Counted from the first letter of the stretch, positions 1 through 6,240 are shown. The stretch is DNA of 6,311 nucleotides from Chloroflexota bacterium (GCA_005881495.1 VBHI01000275.1:1-6311); one strand, 5' to 3'. Numbers and translations: made by a program. The notes: generated by a model not told the origin, from the letters alone.

Positions 1-71
1 CACCCCGCCACTCCTCACCACTCTCGCCCCTACAGGAATGGAATTTCCCCCGGAAGGATAGAGAACCCGTC

Positions 72-100
72 GTATTTACTGCTACTTATGTAGTAAATAC
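72..100. repeat. 9-bp inverted repeat spanning the epimerase stop codon
   Basis: GTATTTACT (72-80) is perfectly complementary to AGTAAATAC (92-100), with an 11-nt loop that contains the epimerase TAA (86-88 on the minus strand). The stem is AT-rich and no U-tract follows in the direction of the epimerase transcript, so it is not a textbook intrinsic terminator. It may stabilise the 3' end of the mRNA. Confidence 0.45.
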
Positions 101-1150
101 AATGGTATAATGTAGAGCTCCACTATATGTTGCGCCAGGTTGCACCTCGAGAAGATGAGCTGCTTCTCGAAGAGCGGGGCTCTGATGATGTAGATTGATG
201 GCGTCTGTCGAGCATGTTTGATACTCAATGCAGATGTAGGGAACTTGTTCAGGTGTAAAGATCACAACGTGAGTGAAGTCGTCTGTGGCCGATACGTGAA
301 GCTGCATCGCAAGCTTTTTGTAGTCTAAAATGCTGAGCGCAGGCTTGTTGAGACGCGTATAGACATGATCGAGCTTGAGGTAGGCCACCGGAGTAGGCTC
401 ACGCAGGTCATACATGGCATACATCACCTTATTGATATCAAAGATTCTCCCTGTCGGGAGCATCTCGTCATCTGCTTCCATAACAGCTTGTGCTGGGATG
501 CTGATGAATACGTCGTGCTTGTCTGCAAAAGTAGAAAAGTAGGGATGCAAGGCAAAGCCAAATGGCAGCGCACGAGAACTCTTATTGTGTACCTCATAGG
601 TAACGGTTAGTTCCGTCCCAGAGAGCGTATACGTCAGGGACAACCGGCTATCGAAGGGGTATCCCGTATAGTAAGGACTCTCATTATTGACATCAACATA
701 GGTGGTGACGCTTACCGCATCTGGACCAATGACAGGCTGAGTATACTGCCAGGGTCTATCAAAGACCAAACCGTGAACGAGCGCGGCATCGTTTCCTGGC
801 CTCTGTACATCTTCAAGCGAGTACATCTGTCCCTGATAGGTGTAGCGCTTGTCACGTACTCTGTTCGGAAACGGCCAGAGGACAAAGTTACCAGTATAGT
901 TCTTATTTTTGAGTAGTACCTGGTCAGTGTACATAAGATCATGCTCACCGACACGAAAACGGTACATATTGCTGCCGAACTCAGGGGCAATGCAGACAAG
1001 TGTATTGCGTGAGGAGTTGCTCTGATCAGTAGAAGAGAGCGAAATAGTGGTCGTATGTAGCGCCAGGTCCTGGCCCACGTCTGCTGTGTAGAGACGGTTG
1101 CTTATAGACTGGTCTCCTGTAGAAGGCATCTGGTTCTGCTCATCTGTCAT
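86..1150 (-). CDS. Aldose 1-epimerase (mutarotase) family protein
   Basis: Predicted cytoplasmic enzyme of 354 residues that interconverts alpha and beta anomers of aldoses such as glucose. Family landmarks, numbered from the chosen start: APEFG near 55-59, WPFPNR at 92-97 followed by a basic stretch and YxGQMYSLE, HGLVFDRPW with the conserved His at 126, HPYF with the catalytic-type His at 202, LDHVYT with Asp at 261, and the YICIEYQ segment with Glu at 309, which fits the catalytic base. No signal peptide or membrane segment is seen, and the length is normal for the family. The frame stays open upstream to a TTG at 1243, but the extra residues (Leu-rich, then basic) do not resemble the family, so the ATG at 1150 was chosen. 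That ATG has only a weak purine-rich stretch upstream and overlaps the stop of a possible small ORF as ATGA, so translational coupling may compensate. It lies downstream of the GH15 gene on the same strand. The family is clear; the sugar specificity is not. Confidence 0.9.
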   Translation of the reverse strand: MTDEQNQMPSTGDQSISNRLYTADVGQDLALHTTTISLSSTDQSNSSRNTLVCIAPEFGSNMYRFRVGEHDLMYTDQVLLKNKNYTGNFVLWPFPNRVRDKRYTYQGQMYSLEDVQRPGNDAALVHGLVFDRPWQYTQPVIGPDAVSVTTYVDVNNESPYYTGYPFDSRLSLTYTLSGTELTVTYEVHNKSSRALPFGFALHPYFSTFADKHDVFISIPAQAVMEADDEMLPTGRIFDINKVMYAMYDLREPTPVAYLKLDHVYTRLNKPALSILDYKKLAMQLHVSATDDFTHVVIFTPEQVPYICIEYQTCSTDAINLHHQSPALREAAHLLEVQPGATYSGALHYTIVFTT

Positions 1151-1371
1151 GAGATTGTTCTCGCTTTCGTCTTGCCTGTGCGAAGCGCACGCTGCTCGTT
1201 GGGACTGACTGAGTAACAGTAGACGCACGAGCGCCGTTGGCAAGTCGTTCCATGCAGCCAGTTGACCGCGCAGCGGTAGAGACGCAACCTCGTTTCTGGC
1301 TGCATTTTCATCATCGTCTCGAATAGGTGCCGACTTCCCAACAAGCGCTCCGGTGCATTCTCACAAGTCAC
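1147..1371 (-). CDS. Possible small Cys-containing basic protein (74 aa), unrecognised
   Basis: I do not recognise this ORF. It starts with GTG 11 bp after the GH15 stop, and its TGA overlaps the ATG of the epimerase (ATGA), which is the spacing expected of a gene in a tight operon. It would encode a basic 74-residue protein with cysteines at 3, 34, 44, 49 and 52. The C-x9-C-x4-C-x2-C arrangement could bind metal, but no known zinc-ribbon family is evident. Third codon positions are fairly GC-rich, as in coding DNA. Against it: no Shine-Dalgarno sequence precedes the GTG, another minus-strand frame is also open over much of this stretch, and a strong imperfect hairpin occupies codons 23-40. 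It may equally be a gene remnant or a structured non-coding element. Confidence 0.3.
   Translation of the reverse strand: MTCENAPERLLGSRHLFETMMKMQPETRLRLYRCAVNWLHGTTCQRRSCVYCYSVSPNEQRALRTGKTKARTIS
1178..1190. repeat. Small perfect hairpin upstream of the epimerase start
   Basis: GTGCG (1178-1182) and CGCAC (1186-1190) form a perfect 5-bp stem closing a 3-nt loop, about 28 bp ahead of the epimerase ATG at 1150. It is short enough to be chance. It is listed because it shares the GH15-epimerase gap with a larger hairpin and could affect translation initiation. Confidence 0.3.
1252..1305. repeat. Imperfect palindrome with one continuous arm and two bulges
   Basis: Positions 1252-1269 (18 bases, all paired) fold back on 1273-1305 in three blocks. 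ACCGC (1265-1269) pairs with GCGGT (1273-1277) across a GCA loop. GTTG (1261-1264) pairs with CAAC (1285-1288). ATGCAGCCA (1252-1260) pairs with TGGCTGCAT (1297-1305). The unpaired bases all lie on one arm, as 7-nt (1278-1284) and 8-nt (1289-1296) bulges. No T-run follows on either strand, so it does not look like an intrinsic terminator. It lies between the GH15 and epimerase genes, so it could be an mRNA processing or attenuation structure, or the end of a mobile or repeat element. Confidence 0.6.
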
Positions 1372-1382
1372 AATCGAGCGGA

Positions 1383-3215
1383 TTAGACTCCATCCAATGC
1401 TTGATCCAGGGCGTGACAGGCACTGATCAAGGCGAGATGCGTAAAGGCCTGAGGGAAGTTCCCAAACGCCTCACCGACAGGACCAACCTCCTCTGAGTAC
1501 AAACCAAGGTGGTTGGCATAGGTGAGCATCTGTTCCAGATTTTGCCTGGCTTCTTCCAGTTTTCCCGCGCGCGTCAAAGCCTCTACGAGCCAGAAACTGC
1601 AGATCGAAAACGTTCCTTCAACTCCTTTGAGCCCATCGTCTGCCGCTGTGTCCACTCGGTAGCGATAGACATGCGGTTCGTGCATTAATTCCCGCTGAAT
1701 ACGCTCGATGGTATGCACGATGCGCGGATCGGTCTCAGCCGTAAAGCCGGTGAGCGAGATCAGTAAGGCGCTGGCATCGACGGCATCACTGCCATAGTAC
1801 TGCACAAAGCTCTGCTTTTCCTCATTCCACCCTTTTTCCATGATTTCATTGTACATGGTATCGCGAGTAGCTCTCCACTCATCAAGTGGAGCTGGCAAGC
1901 CCTGTTCTTGTGCCATACGGATGGCCCGATCAAAGGCCACCCAACACATCACGCGCGAGTGCACGAAGGCTCTCCTGCCGCCGCGTACCTCCCAGATACC
2001 CTCATCTCCGCCCTGCCAGTTCTTCTCTAGCCAATTGAGGAGACGCTGTACATAGAGCCAGCCACCGTAGTAGATACCCCGCTTGCGCATATACACATAG
2101 ACCCCATCCAGGAATTCACCGGTGATATCGAGCTGCAGTTGCGTGTAGGCGCCATTGCCAATGCGTACCGGGCGACTGTGACGGTAGCCGTCCAGGTGAT
2201 CCAGGGTGATCTCCGTCATGTCGTGTCCACCGTGAATGGTGTACATGGTTTGCAAAGAACCATCCTCCTTCAACTCAGAAGCTCGTGCCCGCAGCCAGCC
2301 TACAAACGCCTCTGCCTCCTCGTGGAAGCCGAGCAGGAGCAGGCTGTGGATGGTTAAGGCGGAATCCCGCAGCCAGGTATAGCGGTAATCCCAGTTGCGC
2401 TCGCCCCCCATACTCTCAGGCAAACTCGTGGTTGGTGCGGCCACAATCGCACCAGTTGGGGCATAGGTCAAGAGTTTTAAGGCCAGGGCTGATCGCTTCA
2501 CCATCTCACGCCAGCGGCCCTGGTAGCGGCACTGTGCGAGCCAGGTGCGCCAATAGTGTTTTGTTTCCTGCAGTATTTTCTGATACTGCGCAGGCGAGAG
2601 ATGCGGCGGTTCACTTTCTTGATCGCCTGTGCTTTCTAAGAGAAAATAGGCCCATTGATCTTGCTGTAGAGTAAAGGTAGCATGAACACCATCGTGGCTG
2701 TCTTCCTCTAAGGGAACTGAAGAGAATAACCCCAAACTCACATCTGTGCTCCGAAAGGCCGCTCCGTGTGGTGAAAGATGAACGGTATGCGTGTCTCGCG
2801 CATAGTTAAAGGCAGGGCGACAGGTCAATTCAAACGTCAATGAGCCACGCACGACGCGAACGGCGCGTATGATGCGGTGGTGCCTCGTGTGTTCTTTTGC
2901 AGGCTGAATCGGCATGAAATCGGTGATCTCACCGACGCCATCGAGCGTGAAAAAGCGTGTGATCAGGATATTCGTTTCTGGGAGATAGTACTGATTTTGC
3001 CTCATCTCGGGCGTGTTCTGTGGTGCGATACTGAAGAAGCCGCCTTTTTCAGCATCGAGCAAGGCTCCAAAGATGCTTGGTGCATCAAAAGCGGGAATGC
3101 AGCACCAGTCAATCGTGCCATTTTTGCCGACTAGAGCGACCGTATGAAGATCACCAATGATCCCATGGTCCTCAATAGGCAGGTAGGTTCCTGCCTGGGG
3201 GAGAGACTGTACCAT
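1383..3215 (-). CDS. Glycoside hydrolase family 15 protein (trehalase/glucoamylase type)
   Basis: A 610-residue inverting alpha-glucosidase that would release glucose from trehalose or from the non-reducing ends of malto-oligosaccharides. Residues about 11-240 match the N-terminal beta-sandwich of prokaryotic GH15 enzymes (YLPIEDHGIIGDLHTVALVG, IDW, PAFDAPSIFGALLD). Residues about 240-610 form the (alpha/alpha)6 barrel: RNWDYRYTWLRD at 273-284, LDHLDGY then PVRIGNGAYTQ at 338-358, GIWEVRGG with the expected general acid Glu409, FVHSRVMCWVAFDRA at 417-431, GVEGTFSICSFW at 531-542, and GLYSEEVGP with the likely general base Glu575, then GNFPQAFTH. The catalytic Glu positions are inferred from fungal glucoamylase (DLWEE and SEQ motifs). 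No signal peptide is seen, so a cytoplasmic location is inferred. The ATG at 3215 fits the family N-terminus; AAGG lies about 14 nt upstream, farther than usual. The gene is probably cotranscribed with the downstream mutarotase. Family certain; trehalase versus glucoamylase or glucodextranase cannot be decided by eye. Confidence 0.93.
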   Translation of the reverse strand: MVQSLPQAGTYLPIEDHGIIGDLHTVALVGKNGTIDWCCIPAFDAPSIFGALLDAEKGGFFSIAPQNTPEMRQNQYYLPETNILITRFFTLDGVGEITDFMPIQPAKEHTRHHRIIRAVRVVRGSLTFELTCRPAFNYARDTHTVHLSPHGAAFRSTDVSLGLFSSVPLEEDSHDGVHATFTLQQDQWAYFLLESTGDQESEPPHLSPAQYQKILQETKHYWRTWLAQCRYQGRWREMVKRSALALKLLTYAPTGAIVAAPTTSLPESMGGERNWDYRYTWLRDSALTIHSLLLLGFHEEAEAFVGWLRARASELKEDGSLQTMYTIHGGHDMTEITLDHLDGYRHSRPVRIGNGAYTQLQLDITGEFLDGVYVYMRKRGIYYGGWLYVQRLLNWLEKNWQGGDEGIWEVRGGRRAFVHSRVMCWVAFDRAIRMAQEQGLPAPLDEWRATRDTMYNEIMEKGWNEEKQSFVQYYGSDAVDASALLISLTGFTAETDPRIVHTIERIQRELMHEPHVYRYRVDTAADDGLKGVEGTFSICSFWLVEALTRAGKLEEARQNLEQMLTYANHLGLYSEEVGPVGEAFGNFPQAFTHLALISACHALDQALDGV

Positions 3216-3350
3216 GTTTGTTTTTCTTACCTTTCTCAGTCAAACACTGCTCAACTTTACTCTTGTTTCCTTACAATCAAATGATCTCGCTGGAAAAACA
3301 ATGTAAATCCCTGCTTACAGTATAATGATCTGAGGAGCGAAACACATCCC

Positions 3351-3491
3351 ATGAACACACTATTTTTGAGCAAAGTGCTTCTTCCATTACATGATGTAGT
3401 TGGCCCATATAGTGTATTTACACTACTGACACTATTTTGCTCTACCACTCATAGAGAAAGAACAAATGAACTAGTGAAAACATACCGGTAA
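3351..3491 (+). CDS. Candidate short ORF (46 aa), doubtful
   Basis: An ATG-to-TAA reading frame of 46 codons in the intergenic region. AGGAG lies 13 nt upstream (3333-3337) and TATAAT at 3321-3326. The product would have a moderately hydrophobic first half (residues 1-30) and a charged tail (HRERTNELVKTYR). Codon use is AT-rich at third positions, unlike cydA and GH15, the spacing to AGGAG is long, and the palindrome at 3410-3425 sits inside it. It may be a small membrane-associated peptide, but chance is more likely. Confidence 0.15.
   Translation: MNTLFLSKVLLPLHDVVGPYSVFTLLTLFCSTTHRERTNELVKTYR
3410..3425. promoter_or_regulatory. Perfect 16-bp palindrome, candidate operator
   Basis: TAGTGTA-TT-TACACTA is a perfect 7-2-7 inverted repeat, the size and symmetry of a dimeric regulator site. 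It lies about 130 bp upstream of the predicted cydA -35. The half-site TACACTA recurs exactly at 3574-3580, overlapping the predicted -10. It does not clearly match the FNR (TTGAT-N4-ATCAA) or Rex (TTGTGA-N6-TCACAA) consensus, so the regulator is unknown. Confidence 0.45.
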
Positions 3492-3550
3492 AACCCGACC
3501 GGATCTCATGTCGTTATCTGTAGAAGCGAGCAAAACAGTGTATTTGAGTG

Positions 3551-3579
3551 TTGACTAGTTGTTCCCAGGCCAGTACACT
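3551..3579 (+). promoter_or_regulatory. Predicted sigma70-type promoter for cydAB
   Basis: The -35 TTGACT (3551-3556; 5 of 6 consensus positions) and -10 TACACT (3574-3579; 4 of 6) are separated by exactly 17 bp. Transcription would begin near 3586, giving a leader of about 150 nt before cydA. ACACT/AGTGT pentamers overlap the first base of the -35 and the -10, and another lies at 3593-3597 near the start point, so a repressor bound to these could block the polymerase. The assignment rests on consensus and spacing alone. Confidence 0.5.
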
Positions 3580-3608
3580 AATAATGATACTGAGTGTTTT
3601 TTTACGTA

Positions 3609-3638
3609 TGGAGGCACGTACATAGATAACCGCCTCCA
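3609..3638 (+). promoter_or_regulatory. Hairpin in the predicted cydA leader
   Basis: TGGAGGC (3609-3615) pairs perfectly with GCCTCCA (3632-3638) over a 16-nt loop. It lies about 25 nt downstream of the predicted transcription start and 100 nt before the cydA ATG. No U-tract follows, so a terminator is unlikely. It could be an mRNA-stabilising 5' structure or a DNA operator. Confidence 0.4.
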
Positions 3639-3725
3639 AATATTCGACTAAGTGGTAGGGTAAGGCTATTGCCAGGTCGGCCAGATGCGTCGATGAACTG
3701 GCGCCGAATATGCGTTTTCATACAC

Positions 3726-3731
3726 AAGGAG
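3726..3731 (+). promoter_or_regulatory. Ribosome binding site deciding the cydA start
   Basis: AAGGAG lies 7 nt before the ATG at 3739 but only 1 nt before the in-frame ATG at 3733. The spacing favours 3739 as the start. Confidence 0.75.
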
Positions 3732-3738
3732 AATGTCT

Positions 3739-5103
3739 ATGTCGAATTTAATCGCTGCACGTGTCCAGATGGGCAATTCACTGGCATTCCATATTATTTT
3801 CGTCGTGTTGGCCATGGGTATGCCGTTGATGCTCTGCATCGCCGAGGGTCTCGCTCTCTGGCGCAAAGATCCCGTCTGGATGCTCCTTGCACGTCGCTGG
3901 TCCAAAGCCGTCGCGTTGATCTTTATCATTGGCGCTGTCTCCGGTACGGTGATCTCGTTTGAACTCGGTCTGCTCTGGCCGACCTATATCAACTATACCG
4001 GCGCCATCGTGGGTCCCTTATTTGCCATTGAGGGCATCTTCTTCTTCGTTGAAGCCATCTTTGTGGGCATCTACCTCTACGGCTGGGATCGTCTTTCGCC
4101 GCGTGTTCACTGGATCTGCTCCTTCCCCATCTGGATCTCTGGCATTTTCGCCGCCCTCATCATCGTCACGGTGAACTCCTGGATGAACACACCCGCCGGC
4201 TTTGAGGTGCAAAATGGGAAACTTACCGGCATCAATAGCTTCCAGGCCATCTTCAACGCCGCCCAGCCCTACGAGGTCGTGCACATGATCCTGGCCTCTT
4301 TTGTCGGCATTGGCTTTGGGGTGGCCACCGTCTATGCGATCGCGATCTTACGCGGCAAGCGGGATGAATATCACCGTAAAGCCATGCTGCTCGGCCTGAC
4401 CCTTGGATTGGTTTCCATCCCCTTGCAGATGATCGCTGGGGACGCCATTGCGCGCAGCCTGGAAACGCAGCAGCCGGTCAAACTTGCGTCTATGGAGGCC
4501 GTCTACAACACCTCCAAAGACGTTCCACTGCACCTGATGGGCATCCCCAATGTCCCACAGCAATCCTGGTATACCAATGGGCTGGTCATTCCTGATGGCC
4601 TCAGTCTCCTGGTTGGCTTCAGTCCGAATACCACGGTTGAAGGGTTGAACGCTGTTCCTGCCAATGATCGACCCAGCGATCCCTTGATTGTCATCATCCA
4701 TATAGCCTTTGATTTGATGGTGCTGTTTGGGACGTTTATGATGCTCGTGGCCTTCGTGTTCTGGATCATCTTCTTCGTGCGCAGAGGCAAGATTCCTGAA
4801 TACGGGTGGTTATTATGGGGAATTATCCTGTGTGGACCGATGGCCTTCATAGCTGTCGAATGTGGCTGGGTCGTCACCGAGGAAGGGCGTCAACCATGGG
4901 TCATCTATAATTTCCTGCGCACCAGTGACGCCGTCACCACGGCCCCGTATCTCAATTTCACGTTTGGAGTCTTTACCATCACCTATATCCTGATGTCGAT
5001 CATCTTGATTGTCCTGCTACTGCGCCTGGCGCGGCAGCCGCTGCCGAAGATGGAGTGGGCCACAGTCACAGCTGTGAACCCCGCTGAGCCGTCGACCGTT
5101 TGA
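3739..5103 (+). CDS. cydA: Cytochrome bd quinol oxidase subunit I
   Basis: The 454-residue membrane subunit carries the haems and the quinol site of the bd oxidase, which reduces O2 to water without pumping protons. Numbered from ATG 3739, the E. coli-equivalent residues are present: His18 (haem b595 ligand), Glu98 and Glu105 in FAIEGIFFFVEAIF, Asn146 in VNSWM, His182 and Met327 (haem b558 ligands), Lys248 and Glu253 in the Q-loop segment QPVKLASMEAVY, and Glu381 just before GRQPW (383-387). About nine membrane spans are visible, roughly at 11-38, 50-74, 91-114, 122-145, 179-203, 212-234, 316-346, 353-378 and 404-430. The short Q-loop and length near 450 fit the short-Q-loop (Bacillus/actinobacterial-like) class rather than the long E. 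coli class. The donor is probably menaquinol if the host is a chloroflexote (inference). cydB follows 18 bp downstream. Bd oxidases are usually induced at low O2. Confidence 0.96.
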   Translation: MSNLIAARVQMGNSLAFHIIFVVLAMGMPLMLCIAEGLALWRKDPVWMLLARRWSKAVALIFIIGAVSGTVISFELGLLWPTYINYTGAIVGPLFAIEGIFFFVEAIFVGIYLYGWDRLSPRVHWICSFPIWISGIFAALIIVTVNSWMNTPAGFEVQNGKLTGINSFQAIFNAAQPYEVVHMILASFVGIGFGVATVYAIAILRGKRDEYHRKAMLLGLTLGLVSIPLQMIAGDAIARSLETQQPVKLASMEAVYNTSKDVPLHLMGIPNVPQQSWYTNGLVIPDGLSLLVGFSPNTTVEGLNAVPANDRPSDPLIVIIHIAFDLMVLFGTFMMLVAFVFWIIFFVRRGKIPEYGWLLWGIILCGPMAFIAVECGWVVTEEGRQPWVIYNFLRTSDAVTTAPYLNFTFGVFTITYILMSIILIVLLLRLARQPLPKMEWATVTAVNPAEPSTV

Positions 5104-5121
5104 GGAAAGGTTGGTGTTGCT

Positions 5122-6168
5122 ATGACAATAGCTGATGTGCTGCTGAGTATACTGTGGCTCGCCTTAATCATCTACACGGTCACTGGAGGCGCCGACTTCG
5201 GTGGGGGGATGTTAGAGCTGTTTGCCTTTGGAGAGAGTGGGCCACGCCAGAGCGCCTTGATCGATGAGTCCATAGACCCGGTATGGGAATCCAATCATGT
5301 GTGGTTGATTTTCCTGCTGGTGGTCTTTTTCACGGCGTTTCCACCGGCTTTTGCTGCCATCAATGTGGTGCTTTTCATCCCTCTGATGCTGGCGGTGATC
5401 GGCATCGTTTTGCGTGGCTCGGCCTTCGCATTTAAAATGCATGGCATTATTAGAAGAAGTCAGAACGTCAGGATCTTGAGCCGCATTTTTAGTGTGGCCA
5501 GCGCCATGACCCCGTTCTTCCTGGCACTGGCGGCAGCATCCATTGCCAGCGGCCACGTCCAGATTCAAAACACAAGCCAGATTGTCACGAATATTGGATC
5601 GGACTGGTTCACGCCTTTTACCGTGACCATCGGAGCTATGGCATTGACGCTGTGTGTGACCATCGCCGCGATCTATATGACGGTGGAGGCCACCGCGAAA
5701 GGAGATACCGAACTGGTCGAGGCCTTTCGTCGACGCGGGCTGATTGCGGTCGCGCTGACCGCCGCTCTTGGTCTGCTTGGCCTGATCCTGGCGCCATCGG
5801 AGGCAGCGTTTCTCTGGAATGGATTGCTGGATAAAGCCATCCCCGTGGTGATTGTGACCATGCTGGTCGGTGTGGCAGCGGCGGCCGCGTTGTGGTTCAG
5901 GCGCTACAGGTGGGCACGTGTGTTGATCGTCGCTGAAGCGGCATTCCTGCTTCTTTCGTGGGGGGTGTCACAATATCCCTATATCATCCCACCGGATGTG
6001 ACAGCGGTAAACGCATCCAGCCCTCAGGAGACCCAGGTGTTTTTGCTCGTTGGCATCATTATCGCCTTGATTATTGTTGTGCCCTCGCTCTGGTTTCTTT
6101 TCTACGTCTTTAAGCTGAAGAAAGTGACGGATGTAGGTGCGGTTGCGGTGAAGAATCCTGCTGAGTAA
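5122..6168 (+). CDS. cydB: Cytochrome bd quinol oxidase subunit II
   Basis: The 348-residue integral membrane partner of CydA stabilises the haem-bearing subunit in the bd oxidase. Family signatures: TGGADFGGGMLELFA at 21-35, DPVWESNHVWLI at 52-63 (the E. coli-type FW-xN-xxWL region), FPPAFAAINVVLFIPLML at 73-90, GIVLRGSAFAFK at 94-105, and a C-terminal PYIIPPDVTAVNASSPQETQ at 286-305. The last is followed by a final membrane span ending VPSLWFLFYVFK. Eight or nine hydrophobic segments are visible, and the length is normal. GAGGAAAGG at 5102-5110 overlaps the cydA TGA and ends 11 nt before the ATG, so translation is probably linked to cydA. No cydCD transporter genes, often found with cydAB, are in view. 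No intrinsic terminator follows, and a strong hairpin and another ORF lie directly downstream. Confidence 0.95.
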   Translation: MTIADVLLSILWLALIIYTVTGGADFGGGMLELFAFGESGPRQSALIDESIDPVWESNHVWLIFLLVVFFTAFPPAFAAINVVLFIPLMLAVIGIVLRGSAFAFKMHGIIRRSQNVRILSRIFSVASAMTPFFLALAAASIASGHVQIQNTSQIVTNIGSDWFTPFTVTIGAMALTLCVTIAAIYMTVEATAKGDTELVEAFRRRGLIAVALTAALGLLGLILAPSEAAFLWNGLLDKAIPVVIVTMLVGVAAAAALWFRRYRWARVLIVAEAAFLLLSWGVSQYPYIIPPDVTAVNASSPQETQVFLLVGIIIALIIVVPSLWFLFYVFKLKKVTDVGAVAVKNPAE

Positions 6169-6180
6169 TGGAGATAATAG

Positions 6181-6231
6181 GCACGCACTCATGCGTTACA
6201 GAAAAAGGCACACGAACGAACGCATGCGTGC
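6181..6231 (+). repeat. Bulged 13-bp hairpin between cydB and the next ORF
   Basis: GCACGCA (6181-6187) pairs with TGCGTGC (6225-6231), and TGCGTT (6192-6197) pairs with AACGCA (6219-6224), leaving a 4-nt bulge (6188-6191) and a 21-nt A-rich loop. The right arm also contains the perfect palindrome ACGCATGCGT (6220-6229). No T-run follows, so it is not a standard terminator. It ends about 10 nt before the strong ribosome binding site of the next ORF and may set its expression relative to cydB by protecting or processing the mRNA. Confidence 0.6.
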
Positions 6232-6240
6232 AAAGGAACG

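Larger units (their letters stand above)
3216..3738. other. Divergent intergenic region between the GH15 gene and cydA
   Basis: About 520 bp, visibly more AT-rich than the flanking genes, separating the leftward GH15 gene from the rightward cydAB genes. It contains a well-formed sigma70-like promoter facing cydA, a 16-bp palindrome at 3410-3425, nine ACACT/AGTGT pentamers between 3244 and 3597, a leader hairpin at 3609-3638, and overlapping -10-like hexamers on both strands at 3319-3326 (TATAAT at 3321-3326 on plus, TATACT at 3319-3324 on minus). None of the -10-like hexamers has a convincing -35. The GH15 promoter is therefore not identified with confidence. The only plus-strand coding candidate is a weak 46-codon ORF; no tRNA or other RNA gene was recognised. 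Confidence 0.75.

Noticed and set aside
3..19. Four short G-runs on the minus strand at the left edge, a possible two-tetrad quadruplex
   Set aside because: Two-tetrad patterns are common by chance, and the window edge hides the context.
1151..1243. N-terminal extension of the epimerase from a TTG codon at 1243
   Set aside because: The extra residues are Leu-rich then basic, have no mutarotase similarity, and no Shine-Dalgarno precedes the TTG. The ATG at 1150 is the more natural start.
2285..2674. Plus-strand open frame of 129 codons
   Set aside because: It is entirely antisense to the conserved GH15 catalytic domain, with no recognisable domain or ribosome binding site. It is a coding shadow.
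3257..3448. Minus-strand open frame of 63 codons in the GH15/cydA intergenic region
   Set aside because: AT-rich, no ribosome binding site or family resemblance, and it covers the palindrome and repeat cluster. It is probably chance.
3581..3588. Fur-box-like ATAATGAT near the cyd promoter
   Set aside because: Only a partial match without the symmetric second half; too short to support a Fur site.
3571..3603. Possible intrinsic terminator before the T-run at 3597-3603
   Set aside because: The only stem available (ACACT/AGTGT, 5 bp, 13-nt loop) is weak and AT-rich, and it overlaps the predicted cyd promoter. It is better explained as part of the pentamer cluster.
3733..3738. Alternative cydA start at ATG 3733
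   Set aside because: It lies only 1 nt from AAGGAG, whereas ATG 3739 has 7-nt spacing.
4503..4877. Minus-strand open frame of 124 codons
   Set aside because: It is antisense to cydA, which has all expected conserved residues. It is a shadow ORF.
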